Translations under genes and position numbers: made by a program
From: Micrococcus sp.
GTDB lineage: Bacteria > Actinomycetota > Actinomycetes > Actinomycetales > Micrococcaceae
Assembly: GCA_029961105.1 (NCBI GenBank)
Contig: JASBVO010000004.1
Span: 124,001-188,000, forward strand
Reading direction: 5' to 3'
DNA length: 64,000 nucleotides
Notes under the pieces: model-generated
Databases searched by the model: none
What the model saw: only the letters and a program-made list of their open reading frames with translations
Told to the model about the DNA's origin: nothing
Shown here: piece after piece, positions 54,988 through 63,032 of the stretch
How the letters are laid out: each line of letters starts with the position of its first letter
Position numbering within the stretch: the stretch's first letter is position 1

Positions 54988-55932
54988 GTGACCGACCCCT
55001 CGATGCACGTCACCGGCCCGGAACACCCTCATCCTACGGACCCCCGCCCCCTGGTCATCGCGCACCGCGGGTCCTCGGCCGCCTTCGCGGAGAACACGCG
55101 CGCCGCCTTCCTGCACGCGCTGGCCGAGGGGGCCGACGGCGTGGAGGTGGACGTCCACCTCAGCCGCGACCGGCACCTGGTCTGCCTGCACGACCCCACG
55201 CTGGAGCGGACCTCGAACGGTTCAGGACCGGTCGCCGACCACACCCTGGCCCAGTTGCGCCGGCTGGACTTCCACGGCTGGAAGGGAGCGCGCCTCCCCG
55301 GCGAATACGGACCGGCCTCGGCGCAGTTGCTCACGCTGCCCGAACTGCTCGGGCTGCTCGTGGAGGCCGGCCGGCCGGTGCGGCTCGCCCTGGAGCTGAA
55401 GCACCCCAGCCCGTTCGGCCACGAACTGGAGGAGCGGGCCCTGTCGTGCCTGCTGTCGGCGGGCTGGGACCCGGAGACCTCGCGGATCGGGGCGGTGGAG
55501 GTCTCCTTCATGAGCTTCTACGCGGGATCCCTGCAGTACCTGGCCCCCGCGGTGGACACCGACCACCTCTGCCAGCTGGTGTCCCTGGTGCCGAATGAGC
55601 CGGTGGCCAGCAGGTTCAGCCTCGGCCCGCTCAGCAGGGCCGCGGTCCGGGCCACGCTGCGCCAGGCCGTGGCCGACGCCGAGCGGCTGATCTGGGAGGG
55701 CCGGGCCGGGATGGCGGGTCCGGGCGTGGCCTACGTCCGGCGTCACCTGGCGGACGTGAAGGCCTGGCTCGCCGCCGGCCGGGTCCTGCGGGTGTGGACC
55801 GCGGACCGCCCCGAGGACGTGGAGCTGCTGCGTGCCGTGGGCGTGCAGGAGATCACCACGAACGTGCCCGGGGCGGTGCTGGCGCAGCTGGCCGGACGCA
55901 GCGTTCCCGCACCGGCGTACGTGGGCCGCTGA
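54988..55932 (+). CDS. Glycerophosphodiester phosphodiesterase
   Basis: Cleaves glycerophosphodiesters to glycerol 3-phosphate and an alcohol, scavenging lipid head groups. The 314-residue protein shows the GDPD active-site strings AHRGSSAAFAENTRAAF, GADGVEVDVHLSRDRHLVCL and HDPTLERTSNG with the paired catalytic histidines (HR and HD) and metal-binding Glu-x-Asp (EVD). LALELKHPSP carries a further conserved metal-site segment. No signal peptide, so it is cytosolic. The GTG start is behind a TATGCT box. Confidence 0.92.
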   Translation: MTDPSMHVTGPEHPHPTDPRPLVIAHRGSSAAFAENTRAAFLHALAEGADGVEVDVHLSRDRHLVCLHDPTLERTSNGSGPVADHTLAQLRRLDFHGWKGARLPGEYGPASAQLLTLPELLGLLVEAGRPVRLALELKHPSPFGHELEERALSCLLSAGWDPETSRIGAVEVSFMSFYAGSLQYLAPAVDTDHLCQLVSLVPNEPVASRFSLGPLSRAAVRATLRQAVADAERLIWEGRAGMAGPGVAYVRRHLADVKAWLAAGRVLRVWTADRPEDVELLRAVGVQEITTNVPGAVLAQLAGRSVPAPAYVGR

Positions 55933-56002
55933 GGGGACGGCCGCCACACGCTCGAGGGGCGCAGCGGGCGAGGGTTCGCTGGATGATCTGGGGCGATGCG
56001 GT

Positions 56003-56008
56003 TATGCT
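56003..56008 (+). promoter_or_regulatory. -10 box for the peptide ABC transporter operon
   Basis: TATGCT lies 62 bases before the ATG. The leader so defined contains the CRP-like site and a GGGAG ribosome binding site. Confidence 0.45.
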
Positions 56009-56025
56009 CGCCCCATCCATCGTGA

Positions 56026-56041
56026 TGTGACCGCAGTCACG
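56026..56041. promoter_or_regulatory. CRP/GlxR-like operator in the transporter leader
   Basis: TGTGA-CCGCAG-TCACG matches the CRP/GlxR consensus TGTGA-N6-TCACA at nine of ten defined positions. It lies about 18 bases downstream of the putative -10 box, where bound protein would block transcription, so cAMP-dependent repression of peptide uptake is suggested. Confidence 0.55.
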
Positions 56042-56070
56042 GTGATCACTCGACACCCTCGGGAGCAACC

Positions 56071-57756
56071 ATGTCCTCATTCCTCAGGCGACGCGCCACC
56101 GCGGTGGCCGCCGCCGCGGCCGCCGCCGCCCTGATCCTGTCCGGCTGTGCGCAGAGCCAGCGCGACGATGCCGGCGGGGAGACGAGCGGGGGCGGGGGCA
56201 GCGAATCCGCCGTGGACGGCCAGTTCATCTTCGCCGCCTCGTCCGACCCCAAGACCCTGGACCCGGCCTTCGCCAACGACGGCGAGACGTTCCGGGTCTC
56301 CCGCCAGATCTTCGAAGGCCTGGTCGGCACCGAGCCGGGCACCCCGGACCCGGCGCCGCTGCTGGCCGAGTCCTGGGAGACCAGCGAGGACGGGCTGACC
56401 TACGACTTCACCCTCAAGGAGGGCGTGACCTTCCACGACGGCACGCCGTTCAACGCAGAGGCGGTCTGCGCCAATTTCGACCGCTGGTACAACTTCGAGG
56501 GCATCGCGCAGGCCGAGACCATGTCCTACTACTACGGCAAGCTGTTCCGCGGTTTCGCGGACAAGCCGGAGGACGCCGTCTACGAGTCCTGCGAGGCGGT
56601 GGACGAGAACCACGCCACCGTCACCCTCGCCCAGCCGTTCGCCGGCTTCATCGCCTCCCTCTCCCTGCCGGCGTTCGCCATGCAGTCGCCCTCCGCCATG
56701 GAGGAATTCGGGGCGGACGAGGTCGGCGGCACGGCCGAGTCCCCGGAACTGAGCGAGTACGCCCGCGCGCACCCCACCGGAACCGGCCCGTTCACCTTCG
56801 AGTCCTGGAACGTGGGCCAGGACATCTCCCTGAAGGCGAACCCGGACTACTGGGGCGAGCAGGGCGACGTCCAGGAGATCACCTTCCGGGTGATCGACGA
56901 CCCGGTGGCCCGCCGCCAGTCCCTCGAGGCCGGCGAGATCGACGGCTATGACCTGGTGGCCCCGGCCGACGTGGCGGACCTGGAAGGGGCCGGGTTCAAG
57001 ATCTTCACCCGCGACCCGTTCACCATCCTCTACCTGGGCCTGAACCAGGAGGTCGAGGAACTGAAGGACATCAAGGTCCGCCAGGCCATCTCCCACGCGA
57101 TCGACAAGGACGCCCTGATCCGGCAGACGCTGCCGGAGGGCACCAAGCCGGCCATCGAGTTCATCCCGGACTCGGTCAACGGCTACACGGAGGACGTGGA
57201 GACCTACGACTACGATCCCCAGAAGGCCAAGGAGCTGCTGGCCGAGGCCGGCTACGCGGACGGGTTCACGGTGGACTTCAACTACCCCACCGGGGTCTCC
57301 CGCCCGTACATGCCCACCCCCGAGCAGATCTTCTCCAACCTCTCCGGCCAGCTCGCCGAGGTCGGGATCAAGGTCAACGCGGTGCCGGAGAAGTGGAGCC
57401 CGGACTACTTGGACCGGGTCAACGGCACGGCCGACCACGGCATCCACCTGCTGGGCTGGACCGGTGACTACAACGACACGGACAACTTCGTGGGCGTGTT
57501 CTTCGGCCAGGAGAAGCCCGAGTTCGGCTTCGACAACGCGGAGCTGTTCCAGGCGCTCAGCGAGGCCCGGCAGGAGCCGGTGCTGGAGAAGCAGACGCCG
57601 ATGTACGAGGAGGTCAACCGGATGGTCTCCGAGTTCGTCCCCGCGGTCCCACTGGCCCACCCGGCCCCCTCGCTGGCGTTCGCCGAGCGGGTGGACCACT
57701 TCCCGGCCAGCCCGGTCAACGACGAGGTCTTCAACCAGATCGAGCTGAACAAGTGA
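56071..57756 (+). CDS. Peptide ABC transporter substrate-binding lipoprotein
   Basis: The 561-residue protein belongs to the SBP_bac_5 (DppA/OppA) family. The signal peptide ends in the lipobox LSGC (AAAALILSGCAQSQ, about residue 27), followed by an Asp/Gly/Ser linker. Family strings include SDPKTLDPAFANDGETFRVS, GLTYDFTLKEGVTFHDGTPF and VRQAISHAIDKDALI. GGGAGC precedes the ATG. It captures di- or oligopeptides, or possibly other substrates of this broad family such as nickel or glutathione. It is the first gene of a four-gene operon and is separated from the permease genes by a large hairpin. Confidence 0.92.
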   Translation: MSSFLRRRATAVAAAAAAAALILSGCAQSQRDDAGGETSGGGGSESAVDGQFIFAASSDPKTLDPAFANDGETFRVSRQIFEGLVGTEPGTPDPAPLLAESWETSEDGLTYDFTLKEGVTFHDGTPFNAEAVCANFDRWYNFEGIAQAETMSYYYGKLFRGFADKPEDAVYESCEAVDENHATVTLAQPFAGFIASLSLPAFAMQSPSAMEEFGADEVGGTAESPELSEYARAHPTGTGPFTFESWNVGQDISLKANPDYWGEQGDVQEITFRVIDDPVARRQSLEAGEIDGYDLVAPADVADLEGAGFKIFTRDPFTILYLGLNQEVEELKDIKVRQAISHAIDKDALIRQTLPEGTKPAIEFIPDSVNGYTEDVETYDYDPQKAKELLAEAGYADGFTVDFNYPTGVSRPYMPTPEQIFSNLSGQLAEVGIKVNAVPEKWSPDYLDRVNGTADHGIHLLGWTGDYNDTDNFVGVFFGQEKPEFGFDNAELFQALSEARQEPVLEKQTPMYEEVNRMVSEFVPAVPLAHPAPSLAFAERVDHFPASPVNDEVFNQIELNK

Positions 57757-57758
57757 CC

Positions 57759-57807
57759 TGACGGTCCCGCGGGACCGGGCCCGTCCCGGTCCCGCGCCGG
57801 ACCGTCA
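57759..57807 (+). terminator. Intercistronic hairpin after the binding-protein gene
   Basis: CGCGGGACCGGG-CCCGT-CCCGGTCCCGCG gives a perfect 12-bp stem, extended outward by TGACGGTCC pairing with GGACCGTCA across a two-base bulge. It probably causes partial termination or shields the upstream mRNA, raising binding protein over permease. Confidence 0.6.
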
Positions 57808-57829
57808 ACCACTCGCGAAGGGACGCCGC

Positions 57830-58834
57830 GTGCTCCGACTCATCGGCAAGCGCCTGCTGCTGCTGATCCCCACCCTCATCGGGCTGTCCATCCTGCTCTT
57901 CCTCTGGGTCCGTGCGCTGCCCGGTGGACCGGCCACCGCACTGCTGGGCGACAAGGCCACACCGGAGGCGGTGGCCCGGGTCAACGAGGCCTACGGTTTC
58001 GACCGGCCCATCCTGGAGCAGTACTTCATCTACATGGGTCGGATCCTCTCGGGGGACTTCGGCAACTCCCTGCTGACCAACCGATCGGTGCTGGAGGAGT
58101 TCGCCGCCCGTTTCCCGGCCACGCTGGAACTGACCGCGTTCGCGATGATCTTCGCGGTGGCCCTCGGCATCCCGCTGGGCTACTGGGCCGCGCGGAACGT
58201 GGGGCGCTGGCAGGACCAGCTCGCCGTGCTGCTGTCCCTGATGGGCGTGGTGGTGCCCGTGTTCTTCCTGGCATTCATCCTCAAGTGGGTGTTCGCCGTC
58301 CAGCTGGGCTGGCTGCCCACGGACGGTCGCCAGGACCCGCGGATCGACGCCACCCACTACACGAACTTCTTCGTCTGGGACGGGATGATCACCGGTGAAT
58401 ACGACGCCGCGTGGGATGCCCTGCTGCACCTGGTGCTGCCCGGGGTGGCGCTGGGGACCATCCCGTTGGCCATCATCGCCCGGATCACGAGGGCCTCGGT
58501 GCTGGAGGTGCAGAACGCCGACTACGTGCGGACCGCCAGGGCCAAGGGCCTGGCGCCTCGGCTGATCCGCGACCGGTTCGTGATGCGCAACGCCCTGCTG
58601 CCGGTGGTCACCACCCTCGGCCTGCAGCTCGGGCTCCTGATCTCCGGTGCGGTGCTGACCGAGACGGTGTTCGCGTTCAACGGGATCGGAAGCTTCCTGT
58701 GGGACGCCATCTTCAATCTCGACTTCCCGGTGCTGCAGGGATTCATCATCTTCATCGCCGTCGTCTACTCCCTGATCAACCTGCTGGTGGACGTCTCGTA
58801 CGGCCTCATCGACCCCCGGGTGCGTGTCTCATGA
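57830..58834 (+). CDS. Peptide ABC transporter permease (DppB/OppB type)
   Basis: The 334-residue protein has six membrane segments. The N-terminus RLIGKRLLLLIPTLIGLSIL is typical of the DppB group, and YVRTARAKGLAPRLIRDRFV is the EAA loop that docks with the ATPase. AAGGGA lies 8 bases before the GTG. The stop overlaps the next permease start (ATGA). Confidence 0.93.
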   Translation: MLRLIGKRLLLLIPTLIGLSILLFLWVRALPGGPATALLGDKATPEAVARVNEAYGFDRPILEQYFIYMGRILSGDFGNSLLTNRSVLEEFAARFPATLELTAFAMIFAVALGIPLGYWAARNVGRWQDQLAVLLSLMGVVVPVFFLAFILKWVFAVQLGWLPTDGRQDPRIDATHYTNFFVWDGMITGEYDAAWDALLHLVLPGVALGTIPLAIIARITRASVLEVQNADYVRTARAKGLAPRLIRDRFVMRNALLPVVTTLGLQLGLLISGAVLTETVFAFNGIGSFLWDAIFNLDFPVLQGFIIFIAVVYSLINLLVDVSYGLIDPRVRVS

Positions 58835-59883
58835 GCGTGAACCTGCCTCCCACCGCCGGCGGCCCCGCCGAGGGCCTGACGCCCGGGGGCTCGCCGGCCC
58901 CCGGCCCGGGATCCGGCGGCCTCGTGCCCGGGATGACCGCGACGGTGCCCGCTGCCGGACCCGGTCCGGGCGTGGGCATCGATCCCGGCCGCGACCCCGG
59001 GGGTCCCGTGCGGGGCACCTCCGTCTGGATGGACGCCTTCCTGCGGCTGCGGCGCAACCCGGCCGCGATCGCCGGAGCGGTGATCGTGGCGCTGTTCCTG
59101 CTGGTGGCCGTCCTGGCCCCGCTCATCGCCCCGTACCCGGGGGAGGCGGTGCCGGGCGCACGCGAGATCACCCCGGGTGACATCCCCGGCCCGGGCGAAC
59201 TGCCCCAGTATCCACTGGGGCTGGACCGCTTCGGCGGGGACGTGCTGTCCAAGCTGGTCTGGGGCGCCCAGTCCTCGCTGATGATCGGCGTCGTCTCCAC
59301 GGCGCTCGGCCTGGCCGGCGGCATGCTCCTGGGCCTGCTGGCCGGGGCCTTCGGCGGCTGGATCGACGGCGTGGTGATGCGCATCGTGGACATCTTGCTG
59401 TCCGTGCCGAACCTGCTGCTGGCCGTGTCGATCGCCGCGGTGCTCGGCCAGGGGCCGTATGCGGTGATGATCGCGATCGGCGTCTCCCAGGTGCCGATCT
59501 TCGCCCGGCTGCTGCGCTCCTCCATGCTCAGCCAGAAGGGTTCGGACTACGTGCTGGCCGCCCAGACACTCGGCCTGAGCCGGCGCACCATCACCATGAG
59601 CCACGTGCTGCCGAACTCGGTCGGTCCGGTGATCGTGCAGGCCACGCTGACGCTGGCGACCGCCGTCATCGACGCCGCGGCCCTGTCCTTCCTGGGCCTG
59701 GGCGGCGGCCGTCCGGAGACCGCCGAATGGGGACGCATGCTCACCTACGCCCAGTCCGAGCTGGGCATCGCCCCGTGGCTGGCCTTCCTGCCCGGCCTGT
59801 GCATCGCCATCACCGCGCTGGGATTCACCCTGCTGGGCGAGTCGTTGCGCGAGGCGCTCGACCCGAAGTCGAGGGCACGGTGA
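58831..59883 (+). CDS. Peptide ABC transporter permease (DppC/OppC type)
   Basis: The ATG at 58831 overlaps the previous stop and gives 350 residues; the track's longer ORF lies in the upstream permease. About 65 residues of Gly/Pro-rich, probably disordered sequence precede the DppC signature region (LRLRRNPAAIAGAVIVALFL and YPLGLDRFGGDVLSKLVWG). YVLAAQTLGLSRRTITMSHV is the EAA loop. The stop overlaps the ATPase GTG. The long N-terminus is unusual for this family. Confidence 0.93.
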   Translation: MSVNLPPTAGGPAEGLTPGGSPAPGPGSGGLVPGMTATVPAAGPGPGVGIDPGRDPGGPVRGTSVWMDAFLRLRRNPAAIAGAVIVALFLLVAVLAPLIAPYPGEAVPGAREITPGDIPGPGELPQYPLGLDRFGGDVLSKLVWGAQSSLMIGVVSTALGLAGGMLLGLLAGAFGGWIDGVVMRIVDILLSVPNLLLAVSIAAVLGQGPYAVMIAIGVSQVPIFARLLRSSMLSQKGSDYVLAAQTLGLSRRTITMSHVLPNSVGPVIVQATLTLATAVIDAAALSFLGLGGGRPETAEWGRMLTYAQSELGIAPWLAFLPGLCIAITALGFTLLGESLREALDPKSRAR

Positions 59884-61799
59884 GTGCGGTGAACGGGACG
59901 GATGGGGAGATCGGGATGAACGGGGGGATCGGGATGGACGGGGGGATCGGGATGGACGGCGTGAACCGGGCGGCCGGCCGGCAGCGCACCGAGGACGAGA
60001 GGGCACCACGCGTGGAGGCAGGACCCCTGCTGCACATCGAGGACCTGCAGGTCGATTTCACGACGATGCACGGTTCCGTGCGGGCCGTGGAGGGCGCCTC
60101 GCTGTCCCTGGCCGCGGGAAGCACCTTGGCCATCGTGGGGGAGTCCGGCTCCGGCAAGTCCACCACCGCGATGGCGGCGATCGGGTTGCTGGCCGGCAAC
60201 GGCCGGGTCACCGGCGGGTCCATCCGGTTCAACGGCCAGGACCTGGTGGGGCTGCCCGAGGCGGGGATGCGGCACATCCGGGGCCGCCAGATCGGCCTGG
60301 TCCCGCAGGACCCCATGTCCAACCTCAACCCGGTCTCCCGGATCGGCACGCAGGTCGGCGAGACCCTGCTGACCCACCGGCTGGCCACCCGCAGGGACGT
60401 GGACGCCAAGGTGGTGGAGGTGATGGAGGCCGCCGGGATCCCGGAGGCCGAACGGCGCTCGAGGCAGTACCCGCACGAGCTCTCCGGCGGCCTGCGCCAG
60501 CGTGCCCTGATCGCCGTGGCCCTGGCCTGCCGGCCGCAACTGCTGATCGCGGACGAGCCGACCTCCGCCCTGGACGTGACGGTCCAGCAGGTGATCCTGG
60601 ACCAGATCGAGCAGATGACCCACCAGCTCGGCACCGCGGTCCTGCTCATCACCCACGACCTCGGACTGGCCGCCGAGCGTGCCCAGGACCTGGTGGTCAT
60701 GCACCGCGGGAAGGTGGTGGAGTCCGGGCCGGCCGCCCGGTTGCTGGAGGACCCCCAGCACCCGTACACCCGGTCCCTGGTGAAGGCGGCGCCCTCCGTG
60801 GCGGCGGTCCGGCTGGCCCCCGGGGCCTTCGCCGCCACGCACCAGGGCGGCCGTCCGGGCGGGCACCCCGCTCCCGACGGCGGCACCACCGGCGCGTCCG
60901 GGCCCCCGGCTGCCGCGGGGAGCGGGTCCACGGCGTCCGGGCCCGCGGGTGCGGCCGGGGCGCCCGTTCCGACGGCGGCCGCGACGGCGTCCGGACCCGC
61001 GGTGGACGAGCCGCTGGTGACCATCACCGGCCTGACCAAGGTCTACCCGGTCCGCGGCGGGGAGGACTTCCACGCCACGAAGGACGTCAGCCTCGAGATC
61101 CCGCGGGGCACCACCGTGTCCATCGTGGGCGAGTCCGGCTCGGGCAAGACGACCACGGCGAGGATGCTGCTGAAGTTGATCACACCGACGTCGGGCTCCA
61201 TCACCTTCGACGGCCGCGACGTGCTGGACCTGGACCGGGCCGGGTTGCGCGACTTCCGCCAGCGCGTCCAGGCGGTGTTCCAGGATCCGTACTCCTCCCT
61301 GAACCCGATGTTCACGGTGGGGCGGATCATCGAGGAGCCGCTGGTCGCCTACAAGCGCGGTGGCGCCCGCCAGCGGCGGGACCGGGTCCTGGAACTGATG
61401 GAGCAGGTGGCCCTGCCGTCGAGCATGTTCCGCCGGTACCCGGCCGAGCTCTCCGGTGGCCAGCGGCAGCGCGTGGCGATCGCCCGCGCCCTGGCCCTGC
61501 AACCGGAGCTGATCGTGTGCGACGAGCCGGTCTCCGCCCTGGACGTGCTGGTCCAGGACCAGATCCTGAGGCTGCTGCGCCACCTGCAGGACGAACTGGG
61601 GCTGAGCTACCTGTTCATCTCGCACGACCTGGCCGTGGTCCGGCTGATCTCGGACTACGTCTGCGTGATGAAGGACGGGGAGCTGGTCGAGGCCGCCACC
61701 AGCGAGGAGGTCTTCACCAACCCGCGGCACCCCTACACCCGGCGGCTGCTGGCCTCGATCCCGGGCAACGAGCTGCAGATCGACACCGACGTGGCCTGA
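59880..61799 (+). CDS. Fused peptide ABC transporter ATPase (DppD-DppF type)
   Basis: Both ATPase subunits of the transporter are in one 639-residue chain. The GTG at 59880 overlaps the upstream stop (GTGA); GTG 59889 is a second possibility. The first domain has GESGSGKST, signature LSGGLRQRALIAVAL, LIADEPTSALDVT and ends in QHPYTRSL. A linker of about 70 residues rich in Gly, Ala and Pro follows. The second domain has GESGSGKTT, LSGGQRQRVAIARAL, IVCDEPVSALDVL and RHPYTRRLL. The first 30 residues contain three 6-residue repeats (IGMDGG). It energises import by the two permeases. Confidence 0.94.
   Translation: MSAVNGTDGEIGMNGGIGMDGGIGMDGVNRAAGRQRTEDERAPRVEAGPLLHIEDLQVDFTTMHGSVRAVEGASLSLAAGSTLAIVGESGSGKSTTAMAAIGLLAGNGRVTGGSIRFNGQDLVGLPEAGMRHIRGRQIGLVPQDPMSNLNPVSRIGTQVGETLLTHRLATRRDVDAKVVEVMEAAGIPEAERRSRQYPHELSGGLRQRALIAVALACRPQLLIADEPTSALDVTVQQVILDQIEQMTHQLGTAVLLITHDLGLAAERAQDLVVMHRGKVVESGPAARLLEDPQHPYTRSLVKAAPSVAAVRLAPGAFAATHQGGRPGGHPAPDGGTTGASGPPAAAGSGSTASGPAGAAGAPVPTAAATASGPAVDEPLVTITGLTKVYPVRGGEDFHATKDVSLEIPRGTTVSIVGESGSGKTTTARMLLKLITPTSGSITFDGRDVLDLDRAGLRDFRQRVQAVFQDPYSSLNPMFTVGRIIEEPLVAYKRGGARQRRDRVLELMEQVALPSSMFRRYPAELSGGQRQRVAIARALALQPELIVCDEPVSALDVLVQDQILRLLRHLQDELGLSYLFISHDLAVVRLISDYVCVMKDGELVEAATSEEVFTNPRHPYTRRLLASIPGNELQIDTDVA
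59910..59963 (+). repeat. Three 18-bp tandem repeats near the start of the fused ATPase gene
   Basis: ATCGGGATG recurs at 59910, 59928 and 59946 within near-identical 18-bp units encoding IGMNGG, IGMDGG and IGMDGV. Copy-number change would keep the frame. Confidence 0.85.
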
Positions 61800-61825
61800 G
61801 CACTCGGCAGGGCGTGGCAGACGGT

Positions 61826-62989
61826 CTAGAGCGCCCCGTGCTGCCGGGCGACCTGCAGCGTGAGCTGGGCGATCGCCATCTCCTCGTTGGTCGGCACCAC
61901 CAGCACCGGGATGGCGGAGCCCTCGCTGGAGATCACGCGGGGCGCGTCGGAGCGCTCGAGGTTCTTCTCGGCGTCGTACTGCACGCCCAGCGGCTCCAGC
62001 CGGTCCAGCACGGTGGCCCGGAAGGGCGCGGAGTTCTCTCCGATCCCCGCGGTGAACACGATCGCCTGGGCCCCGCCGACGGCCACGTGGTAGCCGCCGA
62101 TGTACTTGGCCAGCCGGTAGGAGGCCACCTTGATGGCGGTCCGGGCACGGCGGTGGCCGGCGTGGGCGGAGTCCAGCACCTGGCGCATGTCCGCGTTGCC
62201 GGACATCCCCAGCAGCCCCGACTCGTTGTTCAGCAGCCGGTCCATCTGCTCGGCGTCGTAGTGGTGGTTCCGGATCAGGTGCGTGATGATCGACGGGTCC
62301 ACGTCCCCGGAGCGGGTGCCCATGACCAGGCCGGCCAGCGGTGTGTACCCCATGGAGGTGTCCACGGACTTCCCGCCCCGGATGGCGGTGGCCGAGGCGC
62401 CGTTGCCCAGGTGCAGGATCACCGCGTTGAACGTGTCCCGGGCGATCCCCAGGGTGTCGGCGGCGATCCCGGTGACCAGGTCGTGGCTGGTGCCGTGGAA
62501 GCCGTAGCGGCGGATGCCCTCCTCGGTGTACAGCGAGTCCGGCAGCGCGTAGCGCCATGCCTCCTCCGGCATGGTCTGGTGGAAGGAGGTGTCGAAGACG
62601 ACTACCTGCGGCATGTCCGGCCACCGGTCCGCGATCGCCCGCAGGCCCTGGGCGGCCGCCGGGTTGTGCAGCGGGGCCAGCGGGGCCAGCCGCTCGATCG
62701 CCCGGATGACCTCCATGGTCACCAGCGCCGGGGCCTTGAACCGCTCACCGCCGTGCACCACGCGGTGGCCGGCGGCGGCGATCTCCCGGTCGCCGATGAT
62801 CTCCTCCAGCTCCCGGTTGACCTGGTCCAGGGCCTCCGCGTGGTTGTCGATCCCGGAACCGGGCACGCCGATGCGCTCCACCAGGCCCTTGGCGATCACG
62901 GGGTGCTCCGGCTCGGTGCCGTCCGGTTCCACCTCGCGCAGCTGGTACTTCAGCGAGGAGGAGCCGGAGTTGATGACGAGGATGAGCAT
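61826..62989 (-). CDS. ackA: Acetate kinase
   Basis: Interconverts acetyl phosphate + ADP and acetate + ATP. The 387-residue protein has the N-terminal phosphate-binding string VINSGSSSLKYQL, AAGHRVVHGGERF, YGFHGTSHDLV and the adenosine-binding FTAGIGENSAPFR. It lies 43 bases downstream of pta on the same strand, the usual pta-ackA operon, and converges on the ABC operon with 26 bases between stops and no clear terminator. Confidence 0.96.
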   Translation of the reverse strand: MLILVINSGSSSLKYQLREVEPDGTEPEHPVIAKGLVERIGVPGSGIDNHAEALDQVNRELEEIIGDREIAAAGHRVVHGGERFKAPALVTMEVIRAIERLAPLAPLHNPAAAQGLRAIADRWPDMPQVVVFDTSFHQTMPEEAWRYALPDSLYTEEGIRRYGFHGTSHDLVTGIAADTLGIARDTFNAVILHLGNGASATAIRGGKSVDTSMGYTPLAGLVMGTRSGDVDPSIITHLIRNHHYDAEQMDRLLNNESGLLGMSGNADMRQVLDSAHAGHRRARTAIKVASYRLAKYIGGYHVAVGGAQAIVFTAGIGENSAPFRATVLDRLEPLGVQYDAEKNLERSDAPRVISSEGSAIPVLVVPTNEEMAIAQLTLQVARQHGAL

Positions 62990-63032
62990 GACGGGGGGAG
63001 CCTTTCTGGAGGATCGGGCGCGGGGCAGGGGT

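Noticed and set aside
59745-62624. 959-residue minus-strand ORF opposite the ABC ATPase
   Set aside because: Antisense to the fused ATPase and overlapping ackA in another frame; no recognisable motif.
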